This document shows, piece by piece, positions 1 through 7,346 of a DNA stretch of 64,000 nucleotides (its first letter is position 1; each line of letters begins with the position of its first letter). The notes under the pieces were generated by a model, which worked only from the letters and a program-made list of their open reading frames with translations, was not told the DNA's origin and did no database searches. Made by a program: the position numbers and the translations under genes. Source of the stretch: Prevotellamassilia sp. (GTDB taxonomy: Bacteria > Bacteroidota > Bacteroidia > Bacteroidales > Bacteroidaceae); contig VSQE01000002.1 in NCBI GenBank assembly GCA_009775705.1, forward strand, positions 14,380-78,379. The letters are read 5' to 3'.

Positions 1-2
1 TT

Positions 3-1805
3 GCCCTGAAGGCTGACGTGCTGAATGACGGCGTGAACCTGACCGTTGCCCGCACCGGCAACGGAACCGAGGCCATCCTGACGGGGCTGGCCGTGCTGTG
101 CCGCGAAAAAGTTTGCTACTTCGACACCCTGAGTCTGGCCGGCGGACAAGCTGTCGAACTGTTCCTGCCCGGACAGGCGCTGCACGGCGGCGTGAACCGC
201 ATCGAACTGTTCGACACCGGCGGCCACAGCCTCAGCCGGCGGCTCGTATGGAAAAAAGCGCCGGAAAGAAGGCTCGGCCTGCGCATCCGTCAGAACGCGG
301 AGAGCTACGAGGCTTTCGCCCCCATAGTGCTGGACATGGACCTGAAGGACGCGGACGGACAACCCGTAAGTTCCTCGTTTTCCCTTGCCGTCCGTGAGGA
401 GAAGAGCGAAATGACAGGCAGCGAAACCGGCGGCATCGGTACCGAGATGCTCCTGTCCTCGGAAGTCAAAGGCTACATCGCCCGACCGGAATACTACTTC
501 GAGGCGGACGATGCTGAACACCGCCGCGCGCTCGACCTGCTGCTGATGGTGCAAGGCTGGACGGCCAACACTTTTGCCACGATGTGCGGCCGCGACAGCT
601 TCCGGCTCAGACAGCCGCTCGAAGACAAACTCACCCTCAGCGGAACCCTCTACCACGACAACGACAAGTTCAAGCCCTACCCGGGCATCACCATCGACCT
701 GAAAATGTATTCCCGGCAGGGCGGCTCGCTCGAAGCCTCGGCCGTCAGCGACGAAAACGGCCGCTTCGCCTTTGTATCGAACGTGGACTACTCCGGCGAC
801 TGGATCGCCTCTTTCCTCACCAAAAACGGCAAAGGAGAAAAGGTATTCTCCCGCATCGCCATCGACCGCTGGTTCAGTCCCGAAATCCAGCCCTATCATT
901 CCGCCCAGTTAGAACTCCGCACTCCCCGCCCGCCCGGGACGGCCGGGATACAGCCCGAAACATTTGAATGGACCGACACTATCTCCCGCATCGTCTCTAC
1001 CAAACTGCCCACAGCCAAAATCACGGCCAAAAGGAAATACCGCGGTTTCACCGGCAACCGCTACACCCAGAACGGCGGCGAGAAAGGCGGAATGCGACAA
1101 AGCGACACTTTCTATAACTTCGAACTGGAGGTGGAACGCTACAAGGATGCCGGCTACCGCGTAGGGAATGTCATGGATTTCATCGAACTGCTGGACAACC
1201 AAGCGGAAGTTTCCCGAAACCATTCCACACCGTCTTCCGACTCGGATGTCGGCACCAAAGTCGGTGTAGACTACGGTGACGAACCCGGGAAAGAGGCCGC
1301 CGAGGCGAAACTCAACGAAACAGGCCCCGAACTGTCCGACGCCCTGCTCTACCGGGGACGCGACGCGCTGGTCAGCGTCAACAACGGGGCGGGATCCCGC
1401 TACGATGGTAACGAACTGCTGGCGGAAGAGATAAAATCCGTAGCCATCGTCAAAGGGCCGGGAAGAATCGGCAGACTGCTCGGCATAAAAACGGATGCCG
1501 AATACGGGATCTTCATCTACGAACATCCCGACGCCTACCTCTACCGCTCCAAGAAGGGCGTAGAGAAACGCCGCGTTAAAGGCTACCATATCCCAAAAAA
1601 ATTCTATTCTCCTCAATACAACGGAACGGATCTTCCCTCCGAGAAGGATGTGCGGCGCACCCTCTATTGGAATCCCGACGTCAGGACCGATGCCGGCGGC
1701 CATGCCTCCGTCCTCTTCTACGGCAACTCCTACGACGGACAGAAACTGCGCATCTCGGCCCGCGGCATCTCGGCTTCCGGACAGACCATCGACTTTGAAA
1801 GATAA
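3..1805 (+). CDS. Macroglobulin/plug-like cell-surface protein, C-terminal part
   Basis: The reading frame is open through the left edge, so the N-terminus lies outside the window; about 600 residues are visible. The middle (visible residues about 210-285) looks like a carboxypeptidase-regulatory-type beta-sandwich (SAVSDENGRFAF). Residues about 440-510 resemble a TonB-receptor plug (ALLYRGRDALVSVNNG, then IKSVAIVKGPG and an AEYGIFIYE stretch). The end (RRTLYWNPDVRTDAGGHASV) is typical of large Bacteroidales proteins that combine MG2-like domains with a plug but no barrel. The role is probably at the cell envelope, but I know no defined function. EamA follows after 6 bases, so the two may be cotranscribed. 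Confidence 0.75.
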   Translation, partial: ALKADVLNDGVNLTVARTGNGTEAILTGLAVLCREKVCYFDTLSLAGGQAVELFLPGQALHGGVNRIELFDTGGHSLSRRLVWKKAPERRLGLRIRQNAESYEAFAPIVLDMDLKDADGQPVSSSFSLAVREEKSEMTGSETGGIGTEMLLSSEVKGYIARPEYYFEADDAEHRRALDLLLMVQGWTANTFATMCGRDSFRLRQPLEDKLTLSGTLYHDNDKFKPYPGITIDLKMYSRQGGSLEASAVSDENGRFAFVSNVDYSGDWIASFLTKNGKGEKVFSRIAIDRWFSPEIQPYHSAQLELRTPRPPGTAGIQPETFEWTDTISRIVSTKLPTAKITAKRKYRGFTGNRYTQNGGEKGGMRQSDTFYNFELEVERYKDAGYRVGNVMDFIELLDNQAEVSRNHSTPSSDSDVGTKVGVDYGDEPGKEAAEAKLNETGPELSDALLYRGRDALVSVNNGAGSRYDGNELLAEEIKSVAIVKGPGRIGRLLGIKTDAEYGIFIYEHPDAYLYRSKKGVEKRRVKGYHIPKKFYSPQYNGTDLPSEKDVRRTLYWNPDVRTDAGGHASVLFYGNSYDGQKLRISARGISASGQTIDFER

Positions 1806-1811
1806 CCTGCC

Positions 1812-2735
1812 ATGAAAACGCAAAATACCATCTCTCCCGAGACAAACGCTCCCGCAGGCCCGGTACGCGGAGTGATCTACGGCCTCACGGCCGCCATCTG
1901 CTACGGCCTGATCCCCACCTTCACGCTCCCCGTCAAGGACGGAGCCATCGCCGACCACATGAGCGACCCTTCCATCCTCTTCTACCGCTTCCTCTTCGCC
2001 TCCGTCATCATCGGAATCATCATGCTGCTGCGGGGCCGGAGCTTCCGCGTGACGCGACCCGAACTGGTCACGCTCACCTATCTGGCTTTCCTGTCCGACG
2101 GTTCCGCACTCTTTCTGCTCGACGGCTACAACTATCTCCCCACGGGCATCGCCACAACCCTGCATTTCATGTACCCCGTAGCCACGACCTTACTGATGAT
2201 GATGTTCTACCACGAGGCACGGAAACTCTCCACCATCCTGGCCGTGCTGATGGCCGTTGCCGGCGTGGGTGCGCTTTCCTGGACCGGAGACGGATCCACC
2301 AGTCTGCGCGGCGTGGTGATAGAACTGATCTCCGCCGTCTGCTATGCGCTGTACATCATCCGCGTAAACCGCTCCCGCGTCCGCGACATGGACGGCATGA
2401 AACTCACGTTCTACGTCATGCTGCTGGGCACGGTCATCTTCGCCGCCGACGCCTACCGGCAGGACAGCCTGCAAATAATCGCCACCACCAACCAGGCGGT
2501 CTACCTGCTCACGCTGAGCATCGTCTGCACCGTCGTCACCAATCTCTGCCTCGTGGCCGCCGTCAAAAACATCGGCTCCACCATGACCGCCGTCCTGGGA
2601 GCGCTCGAACCGCTCACCGCCGTCGCACTGGGCTGCCTGCTCTTCAGCGAGGCGCTCACGCTGAACATACTTCTGGGCATCGCGCTCATCATTCCGGCCG
2701 TTGTCATCATCATTTTCACAAGGGGCCGGAAATAA
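1812..2735 (+). CDS. EamA-family (DMT superfamily) transporter
   Basis: 307 residues with about ten hydrophobic segments arranged as two EamA repeats, roughly residues 20-150 and 165-300, which is the usual length for the drug/metabolite transporter superfamily. Typical family features include GVIYGLTAAICYGLIPTF at the start and an ALEPLTAVALGCLLFSE stretch in the second repeat. It sits in the inner membrane and probably exports a small metabolite; the substrate cannot be told from sequence. It starts 6 bases after the preceding gene. No clear terminator separates it from rmlB, but rmlB has its own promoter. Confidence 0.9.
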   Translation: MKTQNTISPETNAPAGPVRGVIYGLTAAICYGLIPTFTLPVKDGAIADHMSDPSILFYRFLFASVIIGIIMLLRGRSFRVTRPELVTLTYLAFLSDGSALFLLDGYNYLPTGIATTLHFMYPVATTLLMMMFYHEARKLSTILAVLMAVAGVGALSWTGDGSTSLRGVVIELISAVCYALYIIRVNRSRVRDMDGMKLTFYVMLLGTVIFAADAYRQDSLQIIATTNQAVYLLTLSIVCTVVTNLCLVAAVKNIGSTMTAVLGALEPLTAVALGCLLFSEALTLNILLGIALIIPAVVIIIFTRGRK

Positions 2736-2775
2736 AATGTAGCGCGTAATCCGCGCCCACCTCGTTTTTTCTCGC

Positions 2776-2783
2776 TATCTTTG
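2776..2783 (+). promoter_or_regulatory. -7 box of the rmlB promoter (TATCTTTG)
   Basis: TATCTTTG matches the Bacteroidota housekeeping sigma -7 consensus TAnnTTTG and lies 40 bases before the rmlB start. The -33 TTG is not obvious. Confidence 0.7.
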
Positions 2784-2823
2784 TAACCCATACAAAACAA
2801 CAAAACGCATCATTCAAAAAATT

Positions 2824-3963
2824 ATGAAAGTCTATCTCGTGACCGGCGGAGCCGGTTTCATCGGAGCCAACTATCTGAAATACCTGCTGGCCAAATACGA
2901 TGACATTCGGGTTGTCGTGCTCGACTTGCTCACCTATGCAGGCTACATGGGGACCATTGCCGAAGACATTGACAACGAACGCTGTTTCTTTGTGCGCGGC
3001 AACATCTGCGACCGCGCCCTCGTGGACAGACTGTTTGCCGAATACAAATTCGATATGGTGGTGAACTTCGCCGCCGAGAGCCATGTGGACCGGTCCATCG
3101 AGAACCCGCAACTCTTCCTCCAGACCAATATCCTCGGCACACAGAATCTGCTGGATGCCGCCCGTGCCGCATGGGTGACGGGCAAGGACGCACAAGGCTA
3201 TCCCACGTGGCGCCGCGGCGTACGCTTCCATCAGGTCTCCACCGATGAGGTCTACGGCAGTCTGGGCGCGGACGGCTTCTTCACTGAGGAGACACCCCTG
3301 TGCCCCCACAGCCCTTACAGCGCCTCGAAAACCAGCGCCGACCACATCGTCTGCGCCTACCGCGACACGTTCCACATGCCCGTCAGCATCACCCGCTGCT
3401 CCAACAACTACGGTCCCTACCAGTTCCCCGAGAAACTCATCCCCCTGATCATCAACAACATCTTGGAAGGCAAAAAACTGCCTGTCTACGGCGAGGGCAC
3501 CAACGTACGCGACTGGCTCTACGTGGAAGACCATTGCAAGGCCATCGACGCCGTTGTCACACGCGGAGAGGCCGGCAGCATCTACAACGTGGGAGGACAC
3601 AACGAACGCCAGAACATCCAGATCGTGAAAATCATCATCCGCACCATTCACGACCTCATGGCCGAACGTCCCGAATGGCGCACCCTGCTCAAAAGGCAAA
3701 AGAAAGGGGCAGACGGACAAATCGACATCGACTGGATCAACGAGGACCTGATCACCTTCGTGAAGGACCGCCTCGGGCACGACCAGCGCTATGGCATCGA
3801 TCCCTCCAAAATCAAGGCCGATCTGGGATGGTATCCCGAAACCACCTTCGAGGAAGGCATCGTAAGGACCATCCGCTGGAATCTGGAAAACCGTGCCTGG
3901 GTAGAAGCCGTCAGCGGCGAGAACTACCAGCTCTATTACGACCAGATGTACGGAAAACGCTGA
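2824..3963 (+). CDS. rmlB: dTDP-glucose 4,6-dehydratase
   Basis: 379 residues, an extended SDR enzyme. It converts dTDP-glucose to dTDP-4-keto-6-deoxyglucose, the second step of dTDP-rhamnose and related deoxysugar synthesis, using bound NAD. The N-terminus has the Rossmann glycine motif TGGAGFIGANYL. The catalytic triad region STDEVYG is followed by YSASK with Y165 and K169. DRSIENP and NNYGPYQFPEKLIPL are family signatures. It is slightly longer than the typical 350-residue enzyme, with an insert around residues 285-320 (KKGADGQIDIDWINEDLITF), as in Bacteroides homologues. No rmlA, rmlC or rmlD is next to it, so the rest of the pathway must be elsewhere. A dispersed repeat element follows it. 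Confidence 0.95.
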   Translation: MKVYLVTGGAGFIGANYLKYLLAKYDDIRVVVLDLLTYAGYMGTIAEDIDNERCFFVRGNICDRALVDRLFAEYKFDMVVNFAAESHVDRSIENPQLFLQTNILGTQNLLDAARAAWVTGKDAQGYPTWRRGVRFHQVSTDEVYGSLGADGFFTEETPLCPHSPYSASKTSADHIVCAYRDTFHMPVSITRCSNNYGPYQFPEKLIPLIINNILEGKKLPVYGEGTNVRDWLYVEDHCKAIDAVVTRGEAGSIYNVGGHNERQNIQIVKIIIRTIHDLMAERPEWRTLLKRQKKGADGQIDIDWINEDLITFVKDRLGHDQRYGIDPSKIKADLGWYPETTFEEGIVRTIRWNLENRAWVEAVSGENYQLYYDQMYGKR

Positions 3964-4005
3964 GCCGCACTACGAAGCCAAGGAAGCGGAAAAAGCCTCC
4001 GCGCC

Positions 4006-4330
4006 GCTTCACGTTTAGCGTAGATAAGCAAAACGGGCACTTAAGTCCGAATGCAAACGGAAGTTAATTAACATTTGGATTTCGCTCCGGGAAGCATTAT
4101 ATTTGCACTACCAAAGTAGAAGAACCCTGAAAAACCGCCTAATGGGCGGTTTTTTTCGTTGCTTAACGTGAAAAAAACATCCGATCTTTTTTTAAAAAGG
4201 TCCCATCTCGTTTAAAAAAGATACTATGTTTTTCAAAAAAGGTCCGTTCCCGTTGTTTTTCCGAGAAACCTGCAAGTTAAACTTTGGAGAGGTCTATTAA
4301 AATACGTGAACAATTTTTTTCGAAAAAATT
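4006..4330 (+). repeat. Dispersed intergenic element, copy 1 (promoter, short RNA, four-unit 21-bp array)
   Basis: Similar over about 320 bp to 13676-14003 (opposite strand) and over about 250 bp to 28975-29232. In order it contains TTCACGTTTAGCG (4008-4020); the palindrome GTTAATTAAC; -33 TTTG 4076-4079; 20 bases; TATATTTG 4098-4105; a short transcript ending in a terminator at 4135-4157; GCTTAACGTGAA (4161-4172, an inverted match to the first motif); and four 9-bp units starting at 4178, 4199, 4220 and 4241. The units are CATCCGATC, GGTCCCATC, GATACTATG and GGTCCGTTC, separated by 12-bp T/A-tract spacers. It ends with AAGTTAAACTTTG and a TTAAAATACGT stretch. It lies between convergent genes and contains no credible ORF. 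Confidence 0.85.
4110..4157 (+). ncRNA. Predicted short RNA of repeat copy 1
   Basis: The predicted start is a few bases after TATATTTG (4098-4105). The transcript of about 45-48 nt ends in an intrinsic terminator with CCGCC 4135-4139, a five-base loop, GGCGG 4145-4149 and a run of T. The body AGTAGAAGAACCCTGAAA is conserved in all three copies. The function is unknown, and that it is an RNA is inferred from promoter and terminator. Confidence 0.5.
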
Positions 4331-4596
4331 GTATCTACAATCAGAAACTGGGAATATCACTTCGCCACAATGATGTCTTCCAAACCGGGTGGTATAACAG
4401 GATAAACGAAGCTCATGGCGCGCCTCGTAAACAGCGGCAAGCAGACGCTCCTGCCGCTTCACAAGTCTATGGTAATGGTTCATGGGTGGGGCCTTTGCCG
4501 GCACAGGCCCCCCGTACTCCTTCGTCCGCACAGGACACTTCAAGACCTGAAAGTACATCTGCCTGAAAGATTTTCTGTTCTTCCAGGCACCGCCGC
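4331..4596. other. Intergenic stretch with no convincing gene
   Basis: Between repeat copy 1 and the phosphoesterase. A 93-residue ORF on the minus strand (4277-4558) overlaps the repeat, has no recognisable domain, and could be a decayed gene or insertion-sequence remnant. I see no terminator or promoter that I would defend. Confidence 0.4.
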
Positions 4597-5106
4597 TTAT
4601 CCGTTCCGGCCCCGACGGCCGGTCAGTTCGATGACTTCAACATCGCGGAATTCCTTTCCTTCCACAGCGAAGCGCACCAGCGTGCGTACCTGTTGCCAGC
4701 CTTGAAGCCCCGCCGCGCCGGGATTGATGTGCAGACAACCGAGCGCGGCATCGTACTGCACCTTCAGAATGTGGGAATGGCCCGCCACGAAAAGCTGTGG
4801 CGGACGACTCGCGAGCAGGGCACGCACACTGCGGTCGTAGCGGCCGGGATAGCCACCGATGTGTTTCATCAGCACCTCGGCCTCCTCGCAACGGAAGCGC
4901 AGCACCTCGGGATAGAGCCGCCGCAGATCGCCCCCGTCGCAGTTGCCGCACACGGCCCGCAGGGGCTTCAGGGCGGCCAGCCGCTCTGCCAGTTCCATGG
5001 TACCGATGTCTCCGGCATGCCATATTTCATCGCAACCGGCAAAGTGCCGCTCATACCGCTCGTCCCAGTAACCGTGCGTATCGGAGAGCAGTCCCACACG
5101 CGTCAT
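4597..5106 (-). CDS. YfcE-like metallophosphoesterase
   Basis: 169 residues, the length of compact single-domain calcineurin-like phosphodiesterases of the YfcE/MJ0936 family. The metal-binding motifs are visible in order: SDTHG (residues 8-12), HAGDIG near 30-35, GNCDG near 54 and GHSH near 110. It probably hydrolyses phosphodiesters in the cytoplasm with Mn or a similar metal; the natural substrate is unknown. The ATG overlaps the stop region of the cytidylate-kinase-like gene by four bases, so the two are translationally coupled in one minus-strand operon with the MATE gene. Confidence 0.9.
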   Translation of the reverse strand: MTRVGLLSDTHGYWDERYERHFAGCDEIWHAGDIGTMELAERLAALKPLRAVCGNCDGGDLRRLYPEVLRFRCEEAEVLMKHIGGYPGRYDRSVRALLASRPPQLFVAGHSHILKVQYDAALGCLHINPGAAGLQGWQQVRTLVRFAVEGKEFRDVEVIELTGRRGRNG

Positions 5107-5738
5107 AATGCCTCGGATTTAAGCCTGAGCTTCTTCCGGGCAAAGTCTATGATGAACCCCACGGTATCTTCGATGCCCAGCACGGAGGAATTGAGGCAAA
5201 GATCGTAGGTGGCCGCAGCTCCCCATTTCTTCCGGCTGTAGAAATTATAGTATTCCGCCCGTTTCCGGTCGCCGGCCTCCATCTTGCGCTGCGCCTCCTG
5301 CCGGTCCACGCCATCGTCCTCGCAGATGCGGCGGATGCGGTCTTCGGCATCGGCGGCGATAAAGACGTTCACACAGCGCGGATAATCGCGCAGGACATAG
5401 TCGGCACAGCGGCCGATGAACACGCACGAGCGTTCCGAAGCCGCCTTGCGGATGGCCTCGCTCTGAAGACGGAACAGATTGTCGTTGCTCAGTTCGTTGC
5501 AGTAATAGCCCACGCCCATCCCGAAAATGTCGCCGACGCCGCAAAAGGACGAGCCGAAAAACTCCTTGTGCTCGTCGCTCCGCTCGAACACTTCCTTGCA
5601 GAAGCCGCTGTCGCGGGCGGCCAGTGTCAGGATTTCCTTGTCGTAATAGGCAATGTCCAGTTTCTCGGCCAGCAGATGTCCCACGGCCCGTCCGCCGCTA
5701 CCCAGCTGGCGGCCGATATTGATTACGAATGTTTCCAT
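5103..5738 (-). CDS. Cytidylate kinase-like family protein
   Basis: 211 residues. The N-terminus VINIGRQLGSGGRAVGHLL carries a P-loop-like GRQLGSGG motif, as in the cytidylate-kinase-like family common in Bacteroidales and Firmicutes. FIGRCADYVLRD and a DAEDRIRRIC stretch are also typical. It is probably a nucleotide-binding kinase. It is not the housekeeping CMP kinase, whose sequence is clearly different, so the substrate is open. It is the middle gene of the MATE operon: 13 bases after the transporter and overlapping the phosphoesterase by four. Confidence 0.85.
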   Translation of the reverse strand: METFVINIGRQLGSGGRAVGHLLAEKLDIAYYDKEILTLAARDSGFCKEVFERSDEHKEFFGSSFCGVGDIFGMGVGYYCNELSNDNLFRLQSEAIRKAASERSCVFIGRCADYVLRDYPRCVNVFIAADAEDRIRRICEDDGVDRQEAQRKMEAGDRKRAEYYNFYSRKKWGAAATYDLCLNSSVLGIEDTVGFIIDFARKKLRLKSEAL

Positions 5739-5751
5739 ACAGGTGTTGGAT

Positions 5752-7131
5752 TTATGATACGGTTTGAGGAATTTTTCTAAACTTTTTGATTTGCAGCGTC
5801 AGCATCGTCACCGCCAGCACGGTCGAAACGCAGTCTGCCATCGGCATGGCATACCAGACGCCCTCCACAGGATCCTTGAACCAATGGGGAAGCACCAGCA
5901 GCAGGGGCAACAGGAAAATGAGCTGACGGGTGAGCGAGAGGAAAATGCTCTTCCCCGCATAGCCGATGCTCTGGAAAAAGGCCGTCGAGACGATCTGTAC
6001 TCCGATCACAGGAAAGAACATCACAACGATGCGCAGGCCGCGGGCCGCCTGGTCAACCAGTTCGGGAGAATCCTTCGCGAAAAGCGACACACAAGGGCGG
6101 GCAAAGAACATGCCAGCCAGAAAGCCCGTTGTGGTGATGAGGGTGGCGAAAAGCACGGCGCGCTTCAGCACACCGATGACACGGTCATACTTGCGGGCGC
6201 CGAAATTGTAGCCCGCAATGGGTTGCATGCCCTGGTTGAGTCCGATCACCACCATCACGACAAAGAGCAGCAGACGGTTCGTGATGCCGAAGGCTCCCAC
6301 CGCCTCATCGCCGCCATAGCGCGCCATGCTGCGCGTCACGATGACAGCCACCAGACAGGCACAAAGGTTGATGAGGAACGGCGGCAGGCCTATCACCAGC
6401 GAATCGCGCACGATGCGCCGCTTCAGGTGCATCACGTCGCGGTGAAGACGGATCATGTCCTTCGGGTTGGAAAACAGATGCAGCTGCCACATCAGCATCA
6501 CAAGCTGGGCTATCACGGTGGCCGCCGCCGCGCCGCGTATGCCCCATCCCAGCACGAAGATGAACAACGGGGCCAGCATACAGTTGAGAAACACCGTTCC
6601 GAAGGTGGCATACATCGCCATCTTGGGGCGGTTGGTGGCACGCAGCAGCGCGTTCAGGCCCAGATAAAGATGAGTCACCACATTACCGGACAGGATCACG
6701 GTCATGAAGTCGTATGCGTAGGGCAGTGTCTGGTCGCTCGCGCCGAAAAAGCGCAGCACCGGTTCCAGAAAGACCTGAAGCACCAGCCCCAGCGAAAGAC
6801 CCATCACCACATTCATGATCACCACATTGCCCAGGATGTGGCGGGCCGTCTCGTAGTCCTTCTGTCCCAGCCTCACCGACATCAGCGTGGAGGCTCCCAC
6901 GCCTACCATCGCCCCGAAAGCGGCGGTGAGCGACATCACGGGCCCTGTCAGGGCCAGCCCCATGATGGCCTGCGGGCCTACACCCTGACCGATAAATATA
7001 CCGTCGATGATGTTGTAGACGGACGAGGCCGCCATCGCCACGATGGCCGGCAAGGCATACTGCATCAGCAGCTTGCCCACGGGCTGTTCGCCCAAAACGT
7101 TGAAATCATTGGTCCTATTCATTTTCTCCAT
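5752..7131 (-). CDS. MATE-family multidrug efflux transporter
   Basis: About 460 residues with twelve predicted membrane segments in two MATE bundles. Characteristic stretches are LPAIVAMAASSVYNIIDGIF, GVGASTLMSVRLGQ, and GLNQGMQPIAGYNFGARKYD at the start of the second half. It probably exports cationic compounds using a Na or H gradient. I chose the ATG at 7131 (MEKMNRTND) because homologues start close to there; an in-frame ATG at 7173 would add MSAQTEQTEQTEVN, a low-complexity tail only about 10 bases from the predicted transcript start. It is the first gene of a three-gene minus-strand operon and divergent from mmdA. Confidence 0.9.
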   Translation of the reverse strand: MEKMNRTNDFNVLGEQPVGKLLMQYALPAIVAMAASSVYNIIDGIFIGQGVGPQAIMGLALTGPVMSLTAAFGAMVGVGASTLMSVRLGQKDYETARHILGNVVIMNVVMGLSLGLVLQVFLEPVLRFFGASDQTLPYAYDFMTVILSGNVVTHLYLGLNALLRATNRPKMAMYATFGTVFLNCMLAPLFIFVLGWGIRGAAAATVIAQLVMLMWQLHLFSNPKDMIRLHRDVMHLKRRIVRDSLVIGLPPFLINLCACLVAVIVTRSMARYGGDEAVGAFGITNRLLLFVVMVVIGLNQGMQPIAGYNFGARKYDRVIGVLKRAVLFATLITTTGFLAGMFFARPCVSLFAKDSPELVDQAARGLRIVVMFFPVIGVQIVSTAFFQSIGYAGKSIFLSLTRQLIFLLPLLLVLPHWFKDPVEGVWYAMPMADCVSTVLAVTMLTLQIKKFRKIPQTVS

Positions 7132-7187
7132 ATTCACTTCAGTCTGTTCAGTTTGTTCAGTCTGTGCGCTCATTGGCTATACCTTCT

Positions 7188-7195
7188 GCAAAGGT
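7188..7195 (-). promoter_or_regulatory. -7 box of the MATE operon promoter (TACCTTTG)
   Basis: On the minus strand this reads TACCTTTG, a match to TAnnTTTG, just upstream of the MATE gene and back to back with the mmdA promoter. Confidence 0.65.
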
Positions 7196-7269
7196 ACACA
7201 AAATCTTCGGGATTCGGCCGACCCGAAAAAAGTCAAACGCCTGTTATCGCTTAAACTATAAACTTTTCT

Positions 7270-7277
7270 TATCTTTG
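7270..7277 (+). promoter_or_regulatory. -7 box of the mmdA promoter (TATCTTTG)
   Basis: TATCTTTG followed by CAG, 69 bases before the chosen mmdA ATG. It also argues against the upstream in-frame start codon at 7164, which would lie outside the transcript. Confidence 0.7.
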
Positions 7278-7346
7278 CAGACGGTGCCCGCCACAAGGCG
7301 CATGCACCCAGACAGCAACAAACGATTCAAAAACATCCGATACACA

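Noticed and set aside
4178..4249. Possible CRISPR array in the dispersed elements
   Set aside because: The 9-bp units with 12-bp A/T spacers are far too short and spacers are nearly identical; no cas genes.
4277..4558. 93-codon minus-strand ORF between repeat copy 1 and the phosphoesterase
   Set aside because: It extends into the repeat element, has no recognisable domain and no promoter. A decayed insertion-sequence fragment is possible but cannot be supported.
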